A stretch of DNA of 10,924 bases from contig JBKQSL010000181.1 in NCBI GenBank assembly GCA_052143655.1, positions 1 to 10,924 of the forward strand, written 5' to 3'. Both the position numbers and the translations under genes were made by a program. The stretch comes from CAVSUR01 sp052143655. GTDB taxonomy: Bacteria; Actinomycetota; Actinomycetes; Streptosporangiales; Streptosporangiaceae. Of this stretch, positions 1-5,935 are shown piece by piece. Numbering within the stretch: the stretch's first letter is position 1; each line of letters begins with the position of its first letter. Below the pieces are notes generated by a model, which made no database searches, was not told the origin of the DNA, and saw nothing but the letters and a program-made list of their open reading frames with translations.

Positions 1-406
1 GTCCGCCGGCTGCCCGGCGGACGCGACGGCGCACCGGGCCGGACAGCAGCTTCAGGGCCTCGGGCAGCGGGGCCAGGCGGTACTCGGCGATCTCCTCGGC
101 CTGCAGCGTGACGCCGGCGAGGACGTCATCGGGCAGCACGCCGCAGTCGAACAGGAACCGCAGGCCGCCGGGCCGTCCCGGTTTCGGCGGCCGGAAGTCC
201 ACGCAGGCGAGTGCCCCGGACTGCACGTCCAGGCCGCATTCCTCGCGGACTTCGCGGCGGCAGGCCTGCCACGGCGTCTCGCCGTCGGCTTCCATCTCGC
301 CACCGGGGATAGTCCAGCCGGACTTGTACGTCGGCTTGAGTATGAGCAGCCGGGACCGGCGGTCGAAGATCATCGCCCCGGCAGATGCCGGAATGGCCGG
401 CGGCAT
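1..406 (-). CDS. Nudix hydrolase, C-terminus cut by window edge
   Basis: Nudix-fold pyrophosphohydrolases cleave nucleoside diphosphates linked to another moiety, using a Mg-binding Nudix box; the substrate cannot be read here. From the ATG at 406 the protein begins MPPAIPASAGAMIFDRR and soon gives IPGGEMEADGETPWQACRRE followed by VREECGL. This is a Nudix box with the REVxEExGL core and one extra residue between GG and the first box Glu compared with the usual G-x5-E. About 135 residues are visible and no stop is reached before base 1. The start is uncertain: an in-frame ATG lies at 373 (MIFDRR), which would cut away the first beta-strand, and the frame stays open upstream to an ATG at 547 through a Gly/Ala/Asp-rich repeat. 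None has a convincing Shine-Dalgarno sequence. I prefer 406 because it gives a compact Nudix domain. The family call is firm; the start is not. Confidence 0.85.
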   Translation of the reverse strand, partial: MPPAIPASAGAMIFDRRSRLLILKPTYKSGWTIPGGEMEADGETPWQACRREVREECGLDVQSGALACVDFRPPKPGRPGGLRFLFDCGVLPDDVLAGVTLQAEEIAEYRLAPLPEALKLLSGPVRRRVRRAAGG

Positions 407-430
407 ATGCCAGGCCGCCGCTGCGGGAGT

Positions 431-520
431 CTCACTTGCCCCGCCGTCCGCACCCCGGGCTCTCCCCGCCCCGCCGTCCGCGCCCGGCGCTTCGCCCGCC
501 CCGCCGTCCGTGCTGGCCAC
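431..520. repeat. Three imperfect 30-bp tandem repeats
   Basis: The 13-mer GCCCCGCCGTCCG occurs at 438-450, 468-480 and 498-510, exactly 30 bp apart, inside less well conserved 30-bp units. Because 30 bp is ten codons, the repeat keeps frame. In the minus-strand Nudix frame it reads as three decapeptides built on GADGGAGEAP-like units (GADGGAGRAR, GADGGASETP). It is either part of a longer low-complexity Nudix N-terminus (if translation starts at the ATG at 547) or untranslated leader DNA. Confidence 0.75.
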
Positions 521-606
521 GACCGCCACCCTACGTTGCGGGACCATGCCGCCGCGCGTGCTGGTCACGACCGCCACCCGGCCCTGCGCGGCCGCGCCGC
601 CGTCCT
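511..606. repeat. Two imperfect 48-bp tandem repeats
   Basis: Two adjacent 48-bp units start at 511 and 559. They share TGCTGGYCACGACCGCCACC and weaker similarity over the rest. They directly follow the 30-bp repeats. On the minus strand in the Nudix frame the shared part reads RVAVV(T/A)ST(R/D)GG twice. Both periods are multiples of three, which hints at selection on, or ancestry from, coding sequence, although the GC-rich composition makes chance repeats easier. Confidence 0.6.
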
Positions 607-658
607 CGCCGACCCTCGGCCGCCGGGCGCTGCGCGCCGTCCGCGGAAGCCGGACCCG

Positions 659-1346
659 GTGAACGCTCCGCTGAGCGGCCACATGCCGGGGTTCCTGTAT
701 GCCGGCTCGGGCAATGTCTCCCCGGCCGGCCAGCCGTTCGAGGGCCTGACCGGCGCGGAGTTTAACACCGACGCCAGCGGCAGCACGGTCACCGTCTACA
801 AGATCGACACCACGGTGGCTGGCGCCTACTTCATGCCCGGCGCCGACCCGGGCGAGGGCTACGGGAACACCAACGCGCAGCTGTTCGGCACCGGCAGGGT
901 GCCCTCGCCGGCGCCCACGCCGACGATGAGCGGGTTTCATCACGAACTTCGCCGACGCGATCGCCTACGACCAGCGGTCGGGCCGCAGCGTGCAGACCAT
1001 CGAGGTCCGCTGGCCGCTGCCGCCGCTGACGGTCAGGGACGCGGCCGCCCCGGACCTGGGCGGCGCGCTCACCCTGACCACCGCGCGCACCGATGACCCG
1101 CTGGCCGGGGTGATCGCGCCGACATCGTCCGGCGCTAACCCGGCGGCCGCCGAGGTCTCGCACATCCAGGCCATCGACGCTCAGCTGACCTCGCAGCTGC
1201 CGGTGACGCTGGACAGCCCGAGGACGGTCCCGCTGCTGGAGCACCTGCAGACGCCCGCCGACTACGACCACTACGTCGCCGCCCGCACGCAGACGTGGAA
1301 GGAAGCGGCCGCCGCGGGCCAGTCCCCCGGGGCGCCGAAGAGCTAG
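659..1346 (+). pseudogene. Phosphoesterase (PF04185-type) remnant: truncated, frameshifted, internally deleted
   Basis: The first half reads MPGFLYAGSGNVSPAGQPFE, then a stretch containing TVTVYKID and AYFMPGADPGEGYGNTNAQL. This matches the N-terminal region of secreted phosphoesterases of the phospholipase C/acid phosphatase type, just after their ENRSFDHMLG active-site motif. Here that motif is reduced to NAPLSGHMPG. At TTT 935-937 the frame slips: dropping one T restores MSGF-ITNFADAIAYDQRSG. The text then jumps to QTIEVRWPLPPLTVRDAAAP and ARTDDPLAGV, which belong to the C-terminal part of the same family (the KTIExRWxLPxLTxRDAAAP region). Roughly 250 central residues are therefore missing, with a junction near 975-990. 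The signal peptide is absent too. The last frame ends at the TAG at 1344-1346. Three independent lesions make a sequencing error an unlikely full explanation. Family and lesions are inferred from remembered family patterns. Confidence 0.8.
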
Positions 1347-1352
1347 CGGCTT

Positions 1353-1383
1353 GCAGGGCCGTCCCGGGCTGGGGCGGCCCTGC
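1353..1383 (+). terminator. GC hairpin after the phosphoesterase remnant
   Basis: A perfect 9-bp stem, GCAGGGCCG (1353-1361) pairing with CGGCCCTGC (1375-1383), closes a 13-nt loop and starts 7 nt after the TAG. There is no T-run, which is common for actinobacterial terminators. It probably served the intact phosphoesterase gene. Confidence 0.6.
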
Positions 1384-1402
1384 CCGCTCCGGCCCGGGCC
1401 TT

Positions 1403-1457
1403 CCATGATCGTGGAGACTTTTCAGGTCTATGCGCTGAGAAAGCTCCGCGACGATGG
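1403..1457. terminator. Imperfect inverted repeat between convergent genes
   Basis: Arms at 1403-1425 and 1435-1457 pair at 19 of 23 positions (two of them G-T), closing a 9-nt loop. Because the symmetry works on both strands and lies between the plus-strand remnant and the minus-strand MarR gene (stop at 1483), it could act as a bidirectional terminator. A degenerate mobile-element end cannot be excluded, but I see no target duplication. Confidence 0.4.
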
Positions 1458-1482
1458 GGCACCGCAGCCGGGCAGGGCGCCG

Positions 1483-1980
1483 TCACACCGGGACGGGCCT
1501 GGCGGCGAACAGGCCGTAACCGTCACCGGCGGCGCGGACGAACGCGGCGAGCCCGGCAGCGGTGGCCGCCCGGTCAGCATCCGGCATCCGGTCGAGGATT
1601 GCCGCCAGTTCCTGGTGCCGCCAGGCGGTGACCTGGCGGACGATGTCCTGCCCGCTGGCGGTCAGTTCCAGCGTCACCACGCTGCGATGCGCCGGGTCGG
1701 CGCCGCGCAGCACGTAGCCTGCGGCCACCATCCGGCCGGCCAGCCGGGTGACCGTGGACCGGGCCTGGCCGAGCGCCCGGGCGGCCTGGGTGGACCGCAG
1801 GCGGCCGAGGTCGGCCAGCACCGCCAGCAGCCGGAACTGCGGCAGGGAGACCGCGCCGTCCAGCACGTCCATGCTCTTGAGCGCCAGGCCCGCGAGCACC
1901 CGGGTGGCCGCCTCGAATGCGGGCATCGCTCCGGCCGGATCCGGTTCGAGCTGGGCCGTGTCCTGCGGAACAACTGCCAT
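1483..1980 (-). CDS. MarR-family transcriptional regulator
   Basis: The 165-residue protein has MarR winged-helix architecture. SLPQFRLLAVLADLG (residues 45-59) starts the DNA-binding domain, ARSTVTRLAGRMVAAGYV (73-90) is the recognition-helix region, and DPAHRSVVTLELTASG (95-110) is the beta wing with its typical D-x-x-x-R-x-x and LT-x-x-G pattern. A C-terminal helix follows for dimerisation. MarR proteins are usually dimeric repressors released by small phenolic or other ligands, or by oxidation. No cysteine of the OhrR type is present in the N-terminal helix. The ATG at 1980 has no Shine-Dalgarno sequence, so leaderless translation is possible. Alternating GCAA/TTGC half-sites lie directly upstream and suggest autoregulation. 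It is 62 bp downstream of the EEP gene on the same strand. Its targets are not evident from position, but the aldehyde dehydrogenase promoter in this window shares a 9-mer with its leader. Confidence 0.9.
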   Translation of the reverse strand: MAVVPQDTAQLEPDPAGAMPAFEAATRVLAGLALKSMDVLDGAVSLPQFRLLAVLADLGRLRSTQAARALGQARSTVTRLAGRMVAAGYVLRGADPAHRSVVTLELTASGQDIVRQVTAWRHQELAAILDRMPDADRAATAAGLAAFVRAAGDGYGLFAARPVPV

Positions 1981-1983
1981 AAC

Positions 1984-2003
1984 GCAAGTATTGCCGACCG
2001 CAA
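1984..2003 (-). promoter_or_regulatory. Candidate MarR operator with alternating half-sites
   Basis: GCAA (1984-1987), TTGC (1991-1994) and GCAA (2000-2003) form two overlapping inverted pairs, GCAA-3-TTGC and TTGC-5-GCAA, ending 4 bp upstream of the MarR start codon. The position suits a repressor that blocks its own promoter. A weak -10-like AATACT on the minus strand overlaps it; I found no good -35. The link to this MarR protein is inferred. Confidence 0.4.
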
Positions 2004-2042
2004 CAGTCTCTGCGCAGGACTGAACTAGCAGTAATCCGTGCC

Positions 2043-3011
2043 TCAGCCGGCCGGCCCGACATCTCCCGGCCGGTACTCGACGATCACCGGCAGGTGATCG
2101 GACGCGCCCCGGGCCAGGGCGGTGTCGACGACCTGATGCGCGCGCAGCGCGCCGAGCGCGGGCTCGGTGACCCGGATGGCGTCGATCCGGCGGCTGACGC
2201 CCCGGGTGCCGTAAGGATCGTCGGGGTGGTGGCCGGTCGTCGGCTGCCACGGGGCGCGCAGCGCCGCGGCGGCGTCATGCAGGCCGCCTGCCCACAGCAC
2301 GTCGCCCGGCTGGCGGTCGGCCCAGTGCCGCCGGCGGCCGTGCTCGTCGTAGTCCCACTCGCACTGATAGACCATCGCGCCGAACCAGGGCACCGCCGCG
2401 TACGGGTCGCCCGGCTCGTACAGCACCCAGTCCCCGGAGCCGGGATCGGGCACCCGGTCGGCGCACTCGGTGTTCCAGTCCGCGCCCACCAGCACCGGCG
2501 GCTGCCCGGGTGCGTCGGTCAGCGCCGCGACCAGCCGCTCGTTCTGGTCGGCGCGCAGCCGCCGGCCGAACGGCGTCGCGTGGTAAGCGGCATGCCGCAC
2601 CAGCGAACCGCCGACGTCCAGCGTCACGCAGGCCAGGGAGTGCCAGAAATCCTTGCCGCCGTAGCAGCGCAGCGAGCCGGGGACCGGCTCGATGCCGTCG
2701 CGCCACAGCACGCCCGAGTGAAAGCCGCGCGGCCCGGTCGCCACGGCCGCCCGGCCGGGTCCGCCGCCAGCGCCCGGCACCTGACAGCGGCGGCCGGTGT
2801 CGGCGGCCAGCTGGGCCAGGCCGCGCTGCGCGCCCGCGTCGTCGTCGGCGCGGATCTCCTGGACCGCCAGCACGTCGGTGTCCAGGGCCCGGATGACCTC
2901 GACGACCTGCGCGTAGCGCGCCCTGGCCGCGGCCGAGTCCTGCTCGAACAGCCGGAGCGTGTTGTAGGTGCCGAACAGCACCGAGCCGCCCGCCGTGCGT
3001 GCCGCCGCCAT
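2043..3011 (-). CDS. Endonuclease/exonuclease/phosphatase (EEP) family hydrolase
   Basis: The 322-residue protein carries the EEP (DNase I-like) metal-hydrolase landmarks in order: TYNTLRL with Asn17, VLAVQEIR with the metal-binding Glu52, GADWN with Asp178 and Asn180, RRIDAIRV with Asp277, and ASDHLPVIVEY with Asp305-His306. The family cleaves phosphodiester bonds in nucleic acids, inositol phosphates or lipids; the substrate here is unknown. There is no signal peptide from the chosen ATG at 3011, so the enzyme is predicted to be cytoplasmic. The frame is open further upstream, but a longer start would overlap the preceding gene. The ATG at 3011 falls 14 bp after that gene's stop and leaves a complete EEP domain. 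No strong Shine-Dalgarno sequence is visible, which suggests translational coupling with the upstream secreted-protein gene. Confidence 0.87.
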   Translation of the reverse strand: MAAARTAGGSVLFGTYNTLRLFEQDSAAARARYAQVVEVIRALDTDVLAVQEIRADDDAGAQRGLAQLAADTGRRCQVPGAGGGPGRAAVATGPRGFHSGVLWRDGIEPVPGSLRCYGGKDFWHSLACVTLDVGGSLVRHAAYHATPFGRRLRADQNERLVAALTDAPGQPPVLVGADWNTECADRVPDPGSGDWVLYEPGDPYAAVPWFGAMVYQCEWDYDEHGRRRHWADRQPGDVLWAGGLHDAAAALRAPWQPTTGHHPDDPYGTRGVSRRIDAIRVTEPALGALRAHQVVDTALARGASDHLPVIVEYRPGDVGPAG

Positions 3012-3025
3012 CGCTGGCCGCGCCG

Positions 3026-4195
3026 TCAGCCCACCGGGCAGCCAGGCCGCGCCCGGGCCAGACCCGAATCCTTGCGGACCCGCAGGCACGCCTCGTTCAC
3101 GGCCTGGAAGTCCCGGGCCGGAATGCCCTTCAGCAGTGACACCAGGCCGTCCGGCCACTGCCGGAAGGCAGTGCCGCCGAAGAACCAGTTACTGCCGTTG
3201 TCGGCCAGGATCAGGCCGTAGTGCTGCATCTCGACCAGCACGGCCTTAGCGTCGCGGCAGTACGGGGTCCGGCTGCTGCAGAACCTGGCCACGGGGAAGC
3301 TGGCCCGCAGCCGGAACCTGGCGCCCATCGGCGGCAGGTCCAGGCTGGACCCCGAGCCCGCCTCGTGCCGGGCAGGCCAGAGGTAGGAGGTCCGGGTGCG
3401 CGCGGCGGTGAACCGGATGGCGTGCCGGATCGGCTGGCCGGTCCGCACCGCGGCCTGCACCTCGCTGTAGTTCAGCAGGCCCGGCAGGATCGGCAGGCCG
3501 GCCGCGTCCGCCGACGTCCAGCCGGCCGGGCGCAGCGCGTTGGACCGCAGGTTCCAGATCGCCCCCGAGCCCGCCGTGGAGCCGCGGGCCGAGTACCGCG
3601 CGTCCCAGAGCTCGTAGAGCTTGCAAGTGTCCTTGTTCACCATCAGCGCGTGCCGGTCACCGCCGGCCTGCGCGCCGCCCTCGATCCGGGTGCCGGGGCC
3701 GAACGGGTACAGTCCCCGGTCGCTCTGGCTGGCGTAGGTAAAGCGGATGCGGACGAGCCGGTGCTTGCTGCTGACGATCGTGTAGGGGATCCCGTACGGA
3801 TACCCGCCCTGGTCCGGGCCGAAGTCCGGGTGCAGGTAGGTCGTCGCGGAGTCCATCGACCGCAGCCAGGCGGCGCTGCGGGAGTCGACCGGCAGCCGGG
3901 AGATGTCGGTGTTCCAGACGTTGTCCGCGGGGAACATCGGGCAGCGCGGCGCGCCGGGCACGGTCGTCCCGGCTGGCCCGGCGGCCTTCGTCCCGGCCAC
4001 GCGGCGGCCGGCTGCAGTTGTCCGCCCGAGCAGGGCGTGTGCCGCCCCGGCGGGACGGACCGGGGCAGCGAGCGCGGCTGAGGGGAAACCGCCGGGCGCG
4101 ACGGCCAGCACCCCGCCCAGCGCCGCGAGCACGGCAGGCACCGCGGCACTGCGGCGCCAGGGCCGCCCGCGGAAGGAAACCGTGGGTCGTTTCAT
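3026..4195 (-). CDS. Uncharacterised secreted protein with signal peptide
   Basis: The 389-residue protein starts with a classic export signal: a basic segment (RGRPWRRS, residues 9-16), a hydrophobic run (AAVPAVLAALGGVLAVA) and an ALA-A cleavage site near residue 43. The RR pair could allow Tat export but is not a good Tat motif. The mature part has several conserved-looking blocks: DNVWNTDISRLPVDSRSAAW, GDRHALMVNKDTCKLYELWD, GAIWNLRSNALRPAGWTSAD followed by AAGLPILPGLLNY, and YGLILADNGSNWFFGG. Six cysteines (even number) would allow three disulfides outside the cell. I recognise the pattern from actinobacterial hypothetical proteins but know no function, and there is no catalytic motif I can name. 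The ATG at 4195 is preceded by AGGA with an 8-nt spacer; an ATG at 4204 is an alternative. The gene diverges from ung and is probably co-transcribed with the EEP hydrolase. Confidence 0.8.
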   Translation of the reverse strand: MKRPTVSFRGRPWRRSAAVPAVLAALGGVLAVAPGGFPSAALAAPVRPAGAAHALLGRTTAAGRRVAGTKAAGPAGTTVPGAPRCPMFPADNVWNTDISRLPVDSRSAAWLRSMDSATTYLHPDFGPDQGGYPYGIPYTIVSSKHRLVRIRFTYASQSDRGLYPFGPGTRIEGGAQAGGDRHALMVNKDTCKLYELWDARYSARGSTAGSGAIWNLRSNALRPAGWTSADAAGLPILPGLLNYSEVQAAVRTGQPIRHAIRFTAARTRTSYLWPARHEAGSGSSLDLPPMGARFRLRASFPVARFCSSRTPYCRDAKAVLVEMQHYGLILADNGSNWFFGGTAFRQWPDGLVSLLKGIPARDFQAVNEACLRVRKDSGLARARPGCPVG

Positions 4196-4242
4196 CGCGG
4201 CCATCCTGGCACGGCGGCGCCGGGCCCGGGGCCGAAAGGGAT

Positions 4243-4248
4243 TAGAGT
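4243..4248 (+). promoter_or_regulatory. Possible -10 box for ung (leaderless type)
   Basis: TAGAGT fits the actinobacterial TANNNT -10 pattern and lies 8 nt before the ung ATG, which lacks a Shine-Dalgarno sequence. This is the spacing expected if transcription starts at or next to the start codon. No matching -35 is visible, so support is modest. Confidence 0.3.
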
Positions 4249-4256
4249 GACCGGTC

Positions 4257-4934
4257 ATGACAGCCCGGCCGCTGCGCGAGATCATCGACCCGGGCTGGGC
4301 GGAGGCGCTGGAGCCGGTCAGCGGGCAGATTCGCGAGCTGGGAGATTTCCTGCGCGCCGAGGTCGCCGCGGGCCGCGGCTACCTGCCGGCCGGCGATCTG
4401 GTGCTGCGCGCGTTCCGGCAGCCGCTGGCGGAAGTCCGGGTCCTGATCGTCGGCCAGGACCCCTATCCCGCGCCCGGCCACCCGGTCGGCCTGAGCTTCT
4501 CCGTGGCGCCGCAGGTCCGGCGGCTGCCGGCCAGCCTGGCGAACATCTTCCGCGAGTACGGCAGCGACCTCGGCTACCCGCGGCCGGCGACAGGGGACCT
4601 GAGCCCCTGGACTGAGCGCGGCGTGATGCTGCTCAACAGGGTGCTGACCGTGCAGCCGGGCCAGCCAGGGTCACACCGCGGCCGCGGCTGGGAGCAGGTG
4701 ACCGAGCAGGCCATCCGGACGCTGGCCGGCCGTGACGGCCCGCTGGTGGCCATCTTGTGGGGCCGGGACGCCGGCAGCCTCGCCCCGCTGCTGCGCGGCG
4801 CCACGTGCATCACCTCACCGCACCCGAGCCCGCACTCGGCCGACCGCGGTTTCTTCGGCTCCCGGCCGTTCACCCGGGCCAACCAGTTGCTGGAGCAGGC
4901 CGGCGCGCCGCCAGTGGACTGGAAGCTGCCGTAA
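4257..4934 (+). CDS. ung: Uracil-DNA glycosylase, family 1
   Basis: This enzyme removes uracil from DNA as the first step of base excision repair. The 225-residue protein has the family-1 landmarks: GQDPYPAPGHPVGLSFS with the water-activating Asp68, MLLNRVLTV (uracil-recognition Asn), GSHRGRGWE, and SPHPSPHSADRGFFGSRPF with the catalytic His189. The length matches bacterial Ung. One notable change is at residue 193: His follows HPSP where the E. coli and human enzymes have Leu, the residue that inserts into the DNA helix. The start at the ATG at 4257 leaves a normal N-terminus, and an upstream TAGAGT supports it. It is the first gene of a probable operon with the sugar kinase 26 bp downstream and is divergent from the secreted-protein gene. 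Confidence 0.96.
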   Translation: MTARPLREIIDPGWAEALEPVSGQIRELGDFLRAEVAAGRGYLPAGDLVLRAFRQPLAEVRVLIVGQDPYPAPGHPVGLSFSVAPQVRRLPASLANIFREYGSDLGYPRPATGDLSPWTERGVMLLNRVLTVQPGQPGSHRGRGWEQVTEQAIRTLAGRDGPLVAILWGRDAGSLAPLLRGATCITSPHPSPHSADRGFFGSRPFTRANQLLEQAGAPPVDWKLP

Positions 4935-4960
4935 GAGCGGGCGGACCGGTGACCGGGCAG

Positions 4961-5902
4961 ATGGGCGGCCGCCGGGCCGCCGTGGCGGTCGTCGGCAGCT
5001 GCAACATGGACTTCGCCGTCTTCGCCGACCGGCTGCCCGCGGCCGGCGAGACGGTCACCGGCCGGTCGCTGCTAACGGCACCGGGCGGGAAGGGAGCCAA
5101 CCAGGCGATCGCCGCGGCCCGGGCGGGCGGGCAGGTGCGGATGATCGGCGCGGTCGGGGACGACGCTGCGGGCGCGCAGGTCCGCGCCTGCCTGGACCGG
5201 GCCGGGGCGGACGTGACCGCGCTGCGCACGGTGCCCGAGCCGACCGGCTCGGCGCACATCACGGTCGACGCGGCGGGCACCAACTCGATCGTCGTCATTC
5301 CGGGCGCGAACGCCAGCGTTACCGAGCTGACCGCTGCCGACCGCGCGGTGATCGCCGCCAGCGACGTGCTGCTGCTCCAGCTCGAGCTGCCGGTCGCCGT
5401 GGTGACTGCGTCCGCCGCCGCGGCGGGCGGCCCGGCCGGCCCGCTCGTGGTGCTCACGCCGGCGCCGGCCCGGCCGCTGCCGCGGCAGTTGCTGGACCTC
5501 GTCGGCCTGCTGGTGGCCAACGAGCATGAGGCCCGGCAGCTGGCCGGCGGCGGGGACGCGCTGGCGGCGCTGCTGGCGCTCGTCCCGGCGGCGGTGATCA
5601 CGCTCGGCGCGGCGGGCTGCCGGTACGGCCGCCGGGACGGCACGCGCATCAGCGTGCCCGCTCCCGCGGTGGCCGCCGTCGACACCACCGCCGCCGGGGA
5701 CACGTTCACCGGCGCGCTGGCGGTCGCCCTGGCCGAGGGCCGCCCGGCGGCCGCTGCCCTGCGCTGGGCGACCAGCGCTGCCGCGCTGTGCGTGCAGCAG
5801 CCGGGGGCCGCCGGGTCCATGCCCGGCCGCGCGGAGATCGACGCGCTCGCGCGCACGCTGACGGTGCCTGGCCAGCACCGCGAGCCGGCGCCGGGCGCGT
5901 AG
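4961..5902 (+). CDS. rbsK: Ribokinase-type PfkB sugar kinase
   Basis: Ribokinase phosphorylates D-ribose (sometimes deoxyribose) to the 5-phosphate with ATP. The 313-residue protein shows the PfkB order: GSCNMDFAV (residues 12-20, sugar-binding Asn/Asp), GGKGANQAIAAARAGG from residue 42, the VIPGAN segment, VANEHEA (NxxE Mg/phosphate motif), ITLGAAGCRYG, and DTTAAGDTFTGALAVA with catalytic Asp247 in AAGD. GGKGANQA and DTTAAGDTF favour ribokinase over fructokinase or adenosine kinase, though sugar specificity is inferred. I chose the ATG at 4961 (GGTGA 8 nt upstream); a GTG at 4949 in the same frame would add four residues. No ribose transporter or LacI regulator is nearby, so it probably acts in salvage rather than in a dedicated uptake operon. 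It lies 26 bp after ung and 33 bp before the ligase gene. Confidence 0.9.
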   Translation: MGGRRAAVAVVGSCNMDFAVFADRLPAAGETVTGRSLLTAPGGKGANQAIAAARAGGQVRMIGAVGDDAAGAQVRACLDRAGADVTALRTVPEPTGSAHITVDAAGTNSIVVIPGANASVTELTAADRAVIAASDVLLLQLELPVAVVTASAAAAGGPAGPLVVLTPAPARPLPRQLLDLVGLLVANEHEARQLAGGGDALAALLALVPAAVITLGAAGCRYGRRDGTRISVPAPAVAAVDTTAAGDTFTGALAVALAEGRPAAAALRWATSAAALCVQQPGAAGSMPGRAEIDALARTLTVPGQHREPAPGA

Positions 5903-5935
5903 AGTCGGCGCAGCGACCCGACCAGGAGATGCCCG

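Larger units (their letters stand above)
407..658. other. Intergenic stretch, mostly tandem repeats
   Basis: This stretch lies between the Nudix ATG at 406 and the phosphoesterase remnant. Apart from the 30-bp and 48-bp repeats I see no convincing promoter, RNA gene or independent protein. The plus-strand frames crossing it are Arg/Pro-rich and look non-coding. The minus frame of the Nudix gene is open throughout and may be an N-terminal extension. Confidence 0.5.

Noticed and set aside
431..606. Possible CRISPR array
   Set aside because: Units are adjacent and imperfect, with no unique spacers and no cas genes; they are simple tandem repeats.
3012..3158. Upstream extension of the EEP hydrolase to a start at 3158
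   Set aside because: It would overlap the secreted-protein gene by over 130 bp and add sequence with no family similarity; the ATG at 3011 gives a complete domain.
2094..3221. 375-codon plus-strand frame opposite the EEP hydrolase
   Set aside because: The minus strand has complete EEP catalytic motifs in order; the plus frame has no recognisable features.
3026..4195. L,D-transpeptidase for the secreted protein
   Set aside because: The HxxxSHGC-type catalytic motif of that family is absent.
4196..4285. Upstream extension of the secreted protein to a start at 4285
   Set aside because: It would run into the divergent ung coding region and place the signal peptide about 30 residues inside the protein.
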